Below are positions 53,701-64,000 of a DNA stretch of 64,000 bases, piece by piece. The position numbers and the translations under genes are program-made. The stretch's first letter is position 1; the number at the start of each line of letters is the position of its first letter. The DNA lies in the NCBI RefSeq assembly GCF_932526225.1, contig NC_064047.1, positions 1,178,001 to 1,242,000 on the forward strand, in the 5' to 3' direction. This stretch comes from Nematostella vectensis. Lineage: Eukaryota; Cnidaria; Anthozoa; Actiniaria; Edwardsiidae. The notes beneath the pieces were generated by a model. The model ran no database searches, was not told the origin of the DNA, and saw nothing but the letters and a program-made list of their open reading frames with translations.

Positions 53701-56700
53701 AAGAACTATCATCATCAAGCATAAAAAAGCAATAGCAAAAAACAAAAACAGAAACAACGTCAACAGTAGCAGAAGCAGCAAGAATAACAAAAGAAAACTG
53801 ATAATATATTGTAAGAAATAATAAAATAAGAATATTTAAAAATGTCAAAAAATGAAAAAAAATAGGTTCAACTACAGAAGTCAAAGTATTGGCATTTTCC
53901 TTGTAATAACTGTCTTATTCTATAGAAAACAAGGTGGAATCAGTATACGGTATTCTGAAATTGCGCCAAGGACTAAAACAACAACAACATTAACATGAGA
54001 TAAGTGAGCACGAAAAGGATGGGCATGCTTTGTGAACAATGGGACTTACGTGGTAATAATGACCTTGAAATCAGAGTGTTCATCAAGAATCTCTTCGCGT
54101 AAATACGTCCTCTCTTCCTGAGAGCCTACAAAAGATAGGTTTTACCACGAAGCTACCTTATTTTGAGCTTGGAAAATAGTAAAAATATTGTGTCAGAAAC
54201 ATGCATCGTAAACTAATGACCATAAAAAAATAACGATCTAATAGTTCTGAAAAGGAAAACAATAGCTCACGCCTAAAAGGGCCCCATTCTATCGTTTAAA
54301 GGTTTGTGTGTATCTTACCATAGTACAGGGTAAACCTGATGGTCGGACACCATTGCTTGAACTCTTTGACCCAGTTATCTGTGAGACAGGTAACATATGG
54401 ACATTTATCATCGTCATCATCACCATCATCTTTCTGAAGACAATTAAAAATCTTTGAAAATTTTTCATACAATCTTCAAAGACTTTCAATCTTTCTTCAG
54501 AAAATGTTTAAAACAAGTTTAAGTGCCTGTTAAAGGGCCAGCGCACAGTCATTACAGTGACTTGGCAGTAAATTGGCAGTGAAAATATTCTGTTAATTTT
54601 ACTTTAAATTGTAGAACGTTCTAATTATACAAAAAAAGAAAATGCTTTTATTGGAGGGTAAGTTCTGCCCAATAAATTATATATATATATGACTTACTGA
54701 GGGTGGACGAGGGAACAATAATCAGATGAGGTCCGTCGTCTCCTTTTTCAATCAAATGGGCAATGAACGATATCGCCTGGACAGTCTTACCTAGACCCTG
54801 CAGCAAAGCATTTAAGATGTGAGGTCAGTTCAAGCATAATTAATTAACTATGGTTCAAGTTACAGTCAAACCAGGTCAAGCGTGCCCCCCCCCCCCTAGA
54901 GCCGATTATTGAGTTCATTTTTTGAACTTCTATTTGGTTATTTGCCAAGAAGTTTCCATTCTTGAAACGAATACCTATTCAAATTTTCCAATGGAATCAC
55001 TTCTCTCTGTTAGTCGCATGCTGTATGAAATAGACAAATAGGCCAAAATTTAAACTCACTGTTTCTTATCCAAGTCAAGAGATTACAAAAATTTGTGCAA
55101 TTTATTATGGTGTAAAATGTTGGCTTAATTGGCCATTCTCAATGGGAAATAGCACGCATTACTCCCCAATACAGTACCATCTCATCGGCAAGGATTCCAT
55201 TGACCCCCTGCTCATGCATCAGGATGAGCCAGTTCAGTCCGGTCAGCTGGTATGGCTTCAACTGGCGACTGAAAAGGTGTGAAGATTAGTAAGATAATAC
55301 AACAACCACCAGCCTGCAAGTCGGCTCGGCGGTGGTTTTATTTGGAAATTACTATTTTCTGAATTTCCACCTTTCAATAAAAAAATAAATAAATAAAAGC
55401 AGAATCTTCTGCTTAGCTAAAAAAAGGACAGAAGGCCCAAGGATTTGTTAAAGGATTGGGATGCACTGGTATTTAAAGAACAAATTACAAAAGGAAGTGA
55501 GTATCTCCATTGGCAAATACCCAATCCCAGTCACATCAGGGCAATCATTCCTTGCAACACACTCTTAGCCCTAATAAAGATTGCCATAGGTATTGATGTA
55601 GTAAGACGTCCCCCTAGTCCCACTGCTACTACAGGTAGCCCAATACTACAATTGAGGTCAGATTATTTTTGTTACATTTTCTCCAAAAAGGAAAGAGTTT
55701 TAGCCCACCCTTGATCCTTCTCTAGTTTGTTTATTCCAGAGAAAATGCTTCTTCCCAACACCCCCCTATCCTATCAAACGGGGAATTGTCCCATCTCTCC
55801 TCTTCCCTCCAAGTCGAGATACTGTACCTTGGATTAAGAATGTCTGGTTGTGTCACAAGTCCAGAGATGGTTGCATGACTGTCATTTGGCTACAAGGGTA
55901 AAGAATAATTTTTAAAAAATGGCAATCTTCAGGACTGAGCAGAGTTTGTATCTGATAACCATTTCCACTGCCAGTTCTAGTTGCAGGCACTCCCGAACAT
56001 AATGTGAAACATGCATTTCAAAGACTAGTCCTTCACAATTTAACTACGGCCAGTTTGCTTTGTGCGAAGCAATCCTGTTAGCTGTTTTGTACGATTTTAG
56101 CTGAGGTTTTGCACTGCTGTCAAAATGATTGATCACACCTTAGCCTGCTAGCCGGCTCTCCAGTGGGTTAATTCAGAAATTTCTGTTTTTGGCTGTCGGG
56201 ATTCCTGTAGCGACCAAAAAAGACTTTCCCCCTCCTTCCACTCTTTTTTTTTTTTGCGCCACGGGGATCCTAAACAACGAAAACACACAGGAGAGCCGGC
56301 TCGCAGGCTAATCACGCCTTTACTTTCCAATAAAACTTTCACTAAATTGTACAATTCTTAGTTTTTACTCACATCCCTATTGTTATCCATACGTTCTAAC
56401 AGCAGTTCTTGGATTTTCAGGGAGATTTTATTACAATTTTGCATGAGCTTATCCACTGATGTTCTCTCCTTTAGCAGGAGGTCACAGTTCCACAAAATCT
56501 AAAAAGTAAGATTTAATATAAAAAAACTCAGATGATGTGCTTAAGATACTGTATAATATTCAAGACCTTCTCTCCCAACATAGTGTACCTGGGTTTTGTG
56601 ACGTTTTTGTCCAATACGTTAGGGCGTTGGGTCATCTTTTTGCTCTGGATTATTTGGGGGCACTAAAATATCAGTTTCGGCAAAATAACCTACCCCCAAC

Positions 56701-59700
56701 TACACAACTGAAAGCCTTACATCTGTAGCCCATGCACGCACTTATCACCAAACCCAAGCTATGCAACGGCAAGTCTTACAAGCCCATGAACTTACTGTGT
56801 CTACCCCATCTACACAACTACAAGCCTTACATGTGTAGCCCATGCACGCACTTATCACCAAACCCAAGCTATGCAACTGCAAGTCTTAGAAGCCCATGAA
56901 CTTACTGTGTCTACCCCATCTACACAACTACAAGCCTTACATGTGTAGCCCATGCACGCACTTATCACCAAACCCAAGCTATGCAATGGCAAGTCTTAGA
57001 AGCCCATGAACTTACTGTGTCTACCCCATCTACACAACTACAAGCCTTACATGTGTAGCCCATGCACGCACTTATCACCAAACCCAAGCTATGCAACTGC
57101 AAGTCTTAGAAGCCCATGAACTTACTGTGTCTACCCCATCTACACAACTACAAGCCTTACATGTGTAGCCCATGCACGCACTTATCACCAAACCCAAGCT
57201 ATGCAACGGCAAGTCTTAGAAGCCCATGAACTTACTGTGTCTACCCCATCTACACAACTACAAGCCTTACATCTGTAGCCCATGCACGCACTTATCACCG
57301 AATCCAAGCTATGCAACTTGAGTCTGATATCTGACGCCCACATCTGCCCTCACCACCCACTCCCAGCTTTCAAACTGCATGCCACATCCAAGAACTTCCT
57401 TCATTGTTCCCCTAGCTACACCCTTACAATGTGTAACTTGAAGCCCACAAACCTGAGATGTTAGCCCCTTTGTTGATTCCAATTTGTTAACCTGCAAAAA
57501 AATTTAAATGGTGTAACTACATAAAGGGAATATAGCCAAGCTGCAAAAAAAAAACACACAGGTAATCTCTGTGGTGTTGTGAAAACAGTGCTAAAGTCAA
57601 CACAGTTTTATGTTGAATGTCTTTGATTGTACCATAAAGCCCTTTACATTTGAGCAAAAGAAAGGACCTGTGGATATCGCCATTGTCACCGGTGCTGATA
57701 TAATAAATTATCAACACATGGTGATAACAAGTTTTTAACCAATGAGCTTTCAATTTTTTGCAGACATCTGAAAGATTTCATACAAAATTTATATAATATA
57801 GTAAACGTTACATGGCCGCTAGTGGATACAATTTTGTCTTCTCGCGCTGATATTATCACTTGTTTCCTGCACTTATCAACACTTGAAGATAAAATTTTTA
57901 TTGGCACACCACCATGAAATATCCCCAATTAAAATGAAATAAATGTAAAATATTACCATGTTATGCCATGATTTGAAGGGTTTCAGTGACAGGATCTTTT
58001 GTGCCTTTTTTCGTGAGCACTCTGGTATTGTAGATAGCTCTGATAAAGAACAAGTTTGGAAGAAAGAGAGAATGGCAGCCTTCCTGTCCGCCGGCAAATT
58101 GTCATCATCAACAGCAGAATCGGCGTCACCCGGATATGTGCCAAGACAGGTCTCTGGTCCTATGAGTCAGAACAGTAAAAATAATCTCATATTATAATGG
58201 TTGTCAAGGTAACTTGATAAATCTAGGACGCTCAATCAAGCTATGACCCTCATTACAAAACACTGACATTAAAAGAAAGCCTAATTTTGGTGAAGCTAGT
58301 AAGGATATGTGAATGCTCTAAACATAAATATTTTTTTTTGTAAAACAGTATTTTTGAATAGATGTGGACCACCTTAACTTCGCAGTATTATGAAAATATA
58401 ACAATTCTTAAAATTACATTAATAAGATACTTAAAAAATAGATATCATTAATTTGCGTGCATCTGTTCTTTAAAAGATGCACAGATGACCTCACAGCGTG
58501 TTATGAACTAAAAAGTATACAACAAGACACAGTCGAGTTGCATGACTGTTGTTCATGACACGCTTTGACATCTTCTGTGCATCTATGAGGACAGATGCAC
58601 AATAAAATGTTCTCTTTGTTGCAATCTAGTTTTGGGAAGCATGCGCGCATGCTGACGCCGAGTGTGCATGTGTCCTCCAAGAGCACAATGTACCCATGAC
58701 CAATCAGAGCGTGTGATTTATGAGTGTTTGTTGTAAAATTATTCATACCAGCACAACTGTCACTATCTGAGATCTCAATCATGCTTTCAGCTCCACCTTT
58801 TTTGGCTTTGCTTGCTCGAGATCCTCTGCTATTCGACACTTTGGAGCTTATGGCACTGCTAGCTTTAATACTTGGACCACTATGATGTGATGATGGCCCA
58901 GAACTTGCTAAAAAATATATGATGATTTAAGTCAGGCTTTCTGAAATTATGCAGGATTTAATTCCTTCAGCCAAATTATGCACATTTTTTCTCCAAATAA
59001 TGCAATAAAAATCATGAATTGTGCAACAATTATGCAGACAGTACATTATGTTAAAATTACCCTAATGCTATTTAAATAGTTTTTTTATTGCAGTCTCATC
59101 TAGCCATCTCACTAGCAGTCACTGGCATGTCGTATATTTATGTTATACACAAAATAACAACAAAGTGAGATGTCCTATAAAATAAATTATTAACAACAAC
59201 TTTACTTTTACAACACGTAGAATATAATCAAATAATGTGCTTACACCTAAAGAATTTAACAAAAAAAACCCACAATATTTCTTTCTTTTTTGGTACAAAT
59301 CTTGGGAGTTTCTAGGGATAGTCCCTGTTCACAGTTTGAGTTTATAGTTTCCAAGGGCAGCATAGAATGAACAGAAATTCTTATCCCTAAGAGATAGCAA
59401 ATTTGGGTGTGGCAGAAGGAATTTCTTACCCTAAGAGATAGCATACCCCCCCCCCCCCCCCCACAGAAAGAAATCTGTTAAACACCCAGTAAGCAATAGA
59501 GATAGCAGAATCGGAAAAATCCTTCAACAACCCCTAGGGGTTGGGATAGCAATTGGTCGAAATTTCACATCCATAAAGATAGGACGATCACCCTTGTCTA
59601 CTTTCCTGGAAAGTCTCCCAACCTGGGATAGAATGAAGAATACTGTCCCTTTAAACCCTTATCCCTTATACTCTTTTTACCTGCAGAGGCTACCAAGAGG

Positions 59701-61161
59701 TCCACCGCATGATCTAGAGATCCAGCATCTTGGTAAATTTGTAGAATCTGCTCCTCACTTTGATCAGGGAACAACTCTCTCAGTTTAGCAAGGTCGATTT
59801 TCTCATTCTTGGAGTGAACACTTATTACGCTACTGCTTTTACTACTAAGACCATCGTTACAGAGGAAGTCAGGTTCTTCTAATGTACTACTCTTGTGTTT
59901 TTTCTTTGGTGTGTCCACCATGTCTGAATCACTGTCTAAAGAAATCACTCTTTTTCTCCTTGCTTTTTTGGCTACTAATGGACTTTCATATTCTGAAATT
60001 GGAAACATATAATATAATAAGCATTTGCTATAGTTATCTGATGGGAATTTAACAGGTTTATCTTTTTTTTTGTAGCTGCTTTGAATGATCATTCTCTCAT
60101 GTTTTTGTTCTGTTATCAAGCCAAGAAATGCTAGTTTAAAAAAATGCTTTCTAGAGACTTTGGCTTGCAGAAAATTTTTGGGGGGAGTTTTATGACCTCT
60201 ATGTCAAATAAGACAATGCTGTGCTTAGTCACACGGAGAGAGGTAATCAAACTCTGGCTCCTAGAGTGAAAAGGTGGAAATAGCAGAGCAGAAATCGTTA
60301 TGACTAGATAAAGGCCAGTAGCAATCTGAATTGACAAACCATTTTTTGGAATTTCACAAATCAATATGTGGGAAAATGGCCACACCAATAAAAAAAATAG
60401 GAAGAACATGAAATCAAGAAATAAAGTACCAAACAACTATCATTTAAAAAAGTATTTAGACCAGATGCCACATTTAATGTCACATTTAATTAAAGATAAA
60501 TTAGTTTTTTAATGGACATAAAGACATATGTTGACATTAAACTCATAGCAAATGTGGCTCTGATCATGAAACATAAAGAGCCCCCCCCCCCCCCCCCCCC
60601 AGATTATACAGTCCCTAATGGCAACAAAATTTGGGTATAACTTACTGAACACAAGCCAAAGCCCGTCCATTTCTTACCATCATCCTTTGGCATTGACTCC
60701 TTGAACCCATTCAATACGGAGTGAAACGCGTCCGTAAGACTGACATTTGAATTTTCAGCGTCTTCACTGCTTCCATCTGGAAATAGTTCGACACTACCAT
60801 GTGAATTTACCTCGTCCAAATCCCCGGGAGTTGAATTCTCAGACTGAGCGCTACATGACGAATTTGAGTCTGATATCTCGATTGCAAGTCCTTTTGATTT
60901 TGATTTAAACCAATGACATGTTTTACTTGTTCGATTCCCTCTTTGATGGTCCGTTTCTCCGCGTGTTGAGCTATCCATTGAATCGCTGTCGTATTTGTCG
61001 TCATTTTCTTCACCAGAACTCGCGACTGAATTAATCCATGAATCAAGGCTCAGCTTTGGGCTAGAATCGTCACGACATCCCTCTTCTTTCTCTTCAATTC
61101 TTGATTTTGATGTATTCACCTTTGGGGGCGTTCGTTTTTGGTAAGAAAATCGTTCAAACAT
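44705..61161 (-). CDS. SMARCAD1: SMARCAD1/Fun30-type SNF2 chromatin remodeling ATPase
   Basis: Twenty-two exons whose phases all agree, total 3,003 nt, 1,000 aa (human protein ~1,026). Exons: 61161-60678, 59992-59681, 58907-58749, 58159-57957, 57491-57453, 56498-56373, 55889-55828, 55268-55178, 54797-54698, 54378-54319, 54125-54050, 53598-53463, 53031-52891, 52597-52505, 51650-51533, 51146-51025, 50686-50591, 48715-48623, 48293-48107, 46933-46787, 46534-46451, 44778-44705. A Ser/acidic N-terminus precedes a CUE ubiquitin-binding domain (~225-264, [13 protein letters not shown]). The ATPase has motif I LADEMGLGKT, DEGH (~596), [20 protein letters not shown] and [12 protein letters not shown]. 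The human protein has two CUE domains; only one is clear here. It acts in the nucleus on nucleosomes, in heterochromatin upkeep and DNA end resection. Confidence 0.95.
44840..46415. repeat. 1.5-kb minisatellite of CCCTACGTTGCCCCA
   Basis: Around 100 units of 15 bp in the last intron of the SMARCAD1-type gene. The period is a multiple of three, so all frames stay open for long distances; these Pro/Leu/Thr-rich frames are artefacts. Unit variants (TTACCC, TTTCCC, GCCACA) are clustered, indicating local spread of variants. Confidence 0.9.
46593..46787 (-). repeat. Tandem duplication of exon end plus splice donor
   Basis: Immediately after the true donor of exon 20 (46787/46786), about three further copies of a ~68-bp unit follow. 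Each holds GTACACGTGTACAGACTCAT (the exon's last coding part), CGCTAAAG or a variant, and a GTAACG/GTGACG donor. Using a later donor would add an in-frame stop. Confidence 0.8.
47030..47165. mobile_element. Palindromic MITE, copy 3
   Basis: Centre GAAGATGAAACAATCGACTT and flanking CAAATGCAAATGCATG arms match the family at 12178-12325. It lies in an intron of the SMARCAD1-type gene. Confidence 0.6.
49303..50575. repeat. 41-bp minisatellite in two subfamilies
   Basis: Units share TTTGTATKGRTGGYCACGGT. The left part (49303-49990) is variable (TAGCGCGYGTCGCA). The right part (50000-50575) is ~14 nearly identical copies of GTATCGTACGTCGCGTGG. It sits in an intron next to exon 17. Long frames here are artefacts of repetition. 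Confidence 0.9.
51295..51510. repeat. CAT/CAC trinucleotide-like microsatellite
   Basis: Imperfect ATC/ACC/ATT triplets beside exon 15 of the SMARCAD1-type gene. A similar but shorter stretch lies near 53680-53720. Confidence 0.85.
51865..52090 (-). mobile_element. tRNA-derived SINE, copy 2
   Basis: Reverse-oriented relative of 22195-22450, ending in CCAGGATTCGAACCTGGGCG, the complement of a B box. A third partial copy lies near 53225-53310 (CGGGGCCTCCGGACCAAACG, CTTATCCAAGAAGACT). Confidence 0.65.
56690..57310. repeat. 110-bp tandem repeat, about 5.5 units
   Basis: The word CTACCCCATCTACACAACTA recurs at 56801, 56911, 57021, 57131 and 57241, exactly 110 bp apart, with a diverged first unit at ~56690. 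It lies in the intron between exons 5 and 6 of the SMARCAD1-type gene. Confidence 0.9.
59505..59567. repeat. Dispersed repeat end
   Basis: CAGAATCGGAAAAATCCTTC and following bases match 20008-20066, next to a poly-C run in both places. The full element is not defined. Confidence 0.45.
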
Positions 61162-61948
61162 TTTATTCCGATTCGATTGTTACTCTGTTTGTTCCTCAAA
61201 ATTTTTTTTCCAAAATTCTACACAAAAATAAGTCTAAGACAGGTCTAGCACTCCTCAAAGTGATGACACAAACTATATCTTGGGTCGATAAAGTTGCGAA
61301 TAAAGCTGTAATCAGTATGCTAGCTCAAAAAAAATCGGTTCTTTTGGCGGCGTTTTCGTAGCTTGTGAGGTTTTTGTAGAGGGCGCCATTTTTGAACACG
61401 TGAGTACTAATTTGAATTTGGCGCCAATTTGGACACTGGAAACGAATTGTCCCATTGCCACAGGTATCCTTATACAAATATTTTCTTATTCATTTCTTTT
61501 TTATTTTCAGCTTTCTACAGCTTGCTTCGTCTTTGTTTTATATGTGGCTGTCGCTTATTATGACACAGACCACCGTGAAATTTGATATTTTGATTGTTTT
61601 TTATTTATTTATTATATCCTCACTTAAGCTCACAAAATTAGCAGGCTGAAAACAGAAGTCTCTCACATACAAACCACACAACAATACTACGGCATTAACT
61701 TAATCAATATACAAATAATAATAAAAAAATTCATAATTATTTTTTTTTATTTGATCATATTTAGTTTTGAGGACAATCCAATTCCTTAATAGGACATTAC
61801 AAACAATATTTGTTTTTAGTTTTTCCTCTCTCTGGAGGAAAGGATTCATATTTGCTAAAATTTTGATGACCACTTTCTCTGCTTGAAAAACCAGCCGAGA
61901 CCCTAACTTTTAGAAAATCTCAGGTTTAGAAAGACACAAAGGATCATG
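61162..61948. other. Promoter-side spacer of SMARCAD1-type gene
   Basis: Spacer between the SMARCAD1-type start and the 3' end of the minus-strand DHHC gene. Pyrimidine-rich and AT-rich sequence, no TATA box near the start codon, and no further gene seen. Confidence 0.45.
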
Positions 61949-62911
61949 CTATACAGGCAATTCATCGGAAGAAAAAATTTCCTCCACATCATTTAATGAG
62001 GGAACCAAGAACTTCCAGAATCTGCCTCTCCTGTCCAAAACCAATCTTCTTAGAAAAACCTTGCGTCGTCCAATCATCCTGCCCCACAGGGTTCCCACAA
62101 ACTCCCTCATAGTTGAGCTTCTCTGGAAAAGTCTTAGAAATTCAATCATAGAGGCATCTATTACAAGTAACATTGAGTGGTAAAACAGGACACCCATCAT
62201 AAATATCAGTAGAAGAATAGCCACGATGAATAAAACTGGATAGTCCCCGAGGTTAGCGCACTGTGCTTTGTACCTCGGGTAGAAGATCTCCCTGGCAGAA
62301 GAGGGATACATAAAGCAAGCCACAAAGGCATTATGGGTGCAATATACAGAGAATACAAGACCCAAAGTACAGTATACTTGAAATAAATAGAAGTATAAGA
62401 AGTTATTTAGCCCTATGCAGTTGTTTGTAAAGGGGCAGTGATGAGACATGAGTAGAACGCAAGTTCCACATGTGGAACAATGGTGAGTTCCATTATCTCG
62501 AATGCGATTACATTTGGAGCAGAAGACTTGGACACCGAAATCAATTCCGCCGTAATCTTCTAGCTCGTCTTTTGTCTTGGGGTATCCAGGGTTTACTAGC
62601 ATTGCCGCCATATAATTAAACACCATATTAATCCACAAGTACAGAGCAATAGCTGTAAGGATCCAGCCTTTAATAGATGTCCAAGGGGTTTCAATATCAG
62701 CTGGCAAAAACACCATAAAAAATAACCAGATTTCTGCAATTTCCATAATGATGACTGGAGCTACTTGGAAGGCGTTGAAACATTTTTGTAGTCTTGTTTT
62801 CCTCGCTCCTTTTGGAAACATTGATTGAAATGTGCTTAGAATAAAAGAGCCTTGTAAAAGGCCGACGGTCAGAATTATTAGTGCAACAACCGCCATGTTG
62901 ACAATCAGCAA
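61949..62911 (-). CDS. DHHC-family palmitoyltransferase-like protein with SHHC motif
   Basis: 320 aa, intronless. Four or more hydrophobic helices (~4-26, ~48-70, ~82-105, ~170-195, ~225-248) surround a cysteine-rich loop with the zinc pattern CSKC, HHCSTCGTC and, at the active site, SHHCPFTNNCIGLNN. Family enzymes attach palmitate to cysteines of membrane proteins at the Golgi, ER or plasma membrane. The catalytic Cys is present but the Asp of DHHC is Ser. NPGYP after the second helix pair is family-typical. The layout resembles ZDHHC24-like proteins. A second Met six codons in (62896) is an alternative start. Activity is uncertain because Asp normally supports the catalytic His. Confidence 0.9.
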   Translation of the reverse strand: MLIVNMAVVALIILTVGLLQGSFILSTFQSMFPKGARKTRLQKCFNAFQVAPVIIMEIAEIWLFFMVFLPADIETPWTSIKGWILTAIALYLWINMVFNYMAAMLVNPGYPKTKDELEDYGGIDFGVQVFCSKCNRIRDNGTHHCSTCGTCVLLMSHHCPFTNNCIGLNNFLYFYLFQVYCTLGLVFSVYCTHNAFVACFMYPSSAREIFYPRYKAQCANLGDYPVLFIVAILLLIFMMGVLFYHSMLLVIDASMIEFLRLFQRSSTMREFVGTLWGRMIGRRKVFLRRLVLDRRGRFWKFLVPSLNDVEEIFSSDELPV

Positions 62912-62967
62912 GGAGATCGATAAGTGTTCGCGATGACGTCGATACTCTTCCGAATGATCCCAGGACC

Positions 62968-62979
62968 CTATATATAAAG
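62968..62979 (-). promoter_or_regulatory. TATA box of minus-strand DHHC gene
   Basis: TTTATATATAG on the minus strand, ~58 bp before the ATG at 62911. Confidence 0.5.
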
Positions 62980-63150
62980 TCCGGTGAAAAAAAGTATTAA
63001 AAAAGCTCAGAAACTATGAAATCCAAACTCCTAATAACACAATTCGGGGCAATTTCTTTGCAAAATAATAAAGTATTCTTTCTAATGTAGATTACTAATT
63101 AGTTTTATCTTTGAATCCGTCCACAGAAAACCCAGAACGACGCTAATGAA

Positions 63151-63160
63151 TATTTATAAA
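63151..63160 (+). promoter_or_regulatory. TATA box of plus-strand DHHC gene
   Basis: TATTTATAAA, 50 bp before the ATG at 63211. The two genes share a ~300-bp divergent promoter region. Confidence 0.5.
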
Positions 63161-63210
63161 CGCACCGAGCAACAACCGTGGAACACAGAACTCCAAACAA
63201 ACTCTCAATT

Positions 63211-64000
63211 ATGGATCTCGCCGGCTCCATATTTGTAATCTTTGTTTTCGTAGTGATCGTGGGAACTGTAGTTTTCCAACTTTTACCAAGAATCTTTCCT
63301 AGGGCCCGTGAAATACTTCCAGCTCAGAGCACAATCACTTATTTCCAAGTGATTCCAATTCTCTTCATCTTCGCTGCTCTTATATGGCTGTTCTTCGCGA
63401 CCTACCTCCAAATGCACGTTGGCAACGATGCTTATTACACCGTGCAAGGGTGGCTACACATTATATGGCTAGTCTACATATTCAGTAACGTCATTTTCAA
63501 CTATTTAGCGACAGTTATGGTAGTACCAGGATATCCACAACATCAAGACGAGTTTTTGAAGAACCGGAATTTCGTCAAGCGGTATGAAATGTGCAGCAAG
63601 TGTTCACGAATTCGCAGCTCTGGGACTCATCATTGTAGCTGGTGCCATACATGTGTTGAAATGATGTGTCACCATTGCCCTTTCACTAACAACTGCATTG
63701 GGCTCAGGAACTATATCTATTACTATTCATTCCTTCTCCAAGCAGTTGTTGGGCTTGGTTATGCTTGTTATCTCGCTATCTTCCCCTTTCAAAAATGCAT
63801 GTATCACTATGGCATTAAGACTATCAAAGATCTGCTCAAGTACACCCATGCCGGACGCTCAATGTACACCTACGGAAAGACAGAAGACCACTTCTTGTTC
63901 GCAGAACTTACCAAGAACCACCCTGCGGAATGTGAGGAGACTGGCCAATACAGCATTCTCCTTGCACCCTGCGTCGTCATCTGGTTTTTCATGTTTCTCC
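63211..64000 (+). CDS. DHHC-family palmitoyltransferase-like protein with CHHC motif (partial)
   Basis: 263 codons are open from 63211 to the window end, with no stop and no intron signal needed. The layout matches its neighbour: N-terminal helix, VPGYP, CSKC, HHCSWCHTC, then CHHCPFTNNCIGLRN at the active site and later hydrophobic helices. The Asp of DHHC is Cys here. The first Met (MDLAGSIFVIF) lies 50 bp after a TATA box. It is a diverged paralogue of the minus-strand gene in head-to-head orientation. Both being intronless suggests an ancestral retrocopy followed by duplication. The C-terminus lies outside the window. Confidence 0.88.
   Translation, partial: MDLAGSIFVIFVFVVIVGTVVFQLLPRIFPRAREILPAQSTITYFQVIPILFIFAALIWLFFATYLQMHVGNDAYYTVQGWLHIIWLVYIFSNVIFNYLATVMVVPGYPQHQDEFLKNRNFVKRYEMCSKCSRIRSSGTHHCSWCHTCVEMMCHHCPFTNNCIGLRNYIYYYSFLLQAVVGLGYACYLAIFPFQKCMYHYGIKTIKDLLKYTHAGRSMYTYGKTEDHFLFAELTKNHPAECEETGQYSILLAPCVVIWFFMFL

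Overview
The window looks like animal nuclear DNA, most likely from an anthozoan cnidarian such as a sea anemone. The evidence is intron-rich genes with canonical GT/AG junctions, two unrelated genes ending in a six-cysteine ShK-type domain, a secreted cysteine-rich domain that I recall as common in anthozoans, and dense MITEs, minisatellites and poly-G/C tracts. The species call is inference.

Positions 1 to about 8,220 are different. This part is a compact, intronless block of nine genes read as a piece of an integrated large DNA virus or virus-like element (or, less likely, a mis-joined viral contig). Four plus-strand genes (28-3915) encode three membrane-anchored proteins and one beta-rich protein. 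Five minus-strand genes (7886-4115) encode a small membrane protein, a TFIIB-like transcription factor, two ankyrin/SAP-type proteins sharing a C-terminal motif, and a zinc-finger-like CxH/CxxC repeat protein. The two clusters converge near 4.0 kb. Most genes carry a TTTAAA-centred box about 20-28 nt before the ATG. Perfect hairpins lie at several gene ends. The right edge carries nine copies of an 18-bp sequence containing a PBX/MEIS-type decamer. No capsid, polymerase, integrase or packaging ATPase is visible, so the rest would lie left of position 1.

From 8.4 to 21.5 kb there is AT-rich intergenic DNA with MITEs, a TIR transposon, a tRNA-like unit and a tandem array. From 21.5 to 33.0 kb a minus-strand gene of seven phase-consistent exons encodes a secreted protein: signal peptide, cysteine-rich domain, chymotrypsin-like protease, ShK domain. 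Its introns hold minisatellites, a partial copy of one of its own exons and a piggyBac-like fragment.

From 36.2 to 43.9 kb two divergently transcribed paralogues encode small secreted proteins. The plus copy is complete (221 aa, ShK-type tail). The minus copy has lost its ShK exon. Exon 3 is nearly identical between them while the other exons differ, which suggests gene conversion.

From 44.7 to 61.2 kb a complete 22-exon minus-strand gene (1,000 aa; all intron phases agree) encodes a SMARCAD1/Fun30-type SNF2 chromatin remodeler. Its introns contain several large tandem repeats, one built from copies of an exon end plus its splice donor. From 61.9 kb to the window end there is a head-to-head pair of intronless DHHC-family palmitoyltransferase paralogues; both have lost the Asp of DHHC (SHHC and CHHC). 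The plus copy runs off the window.
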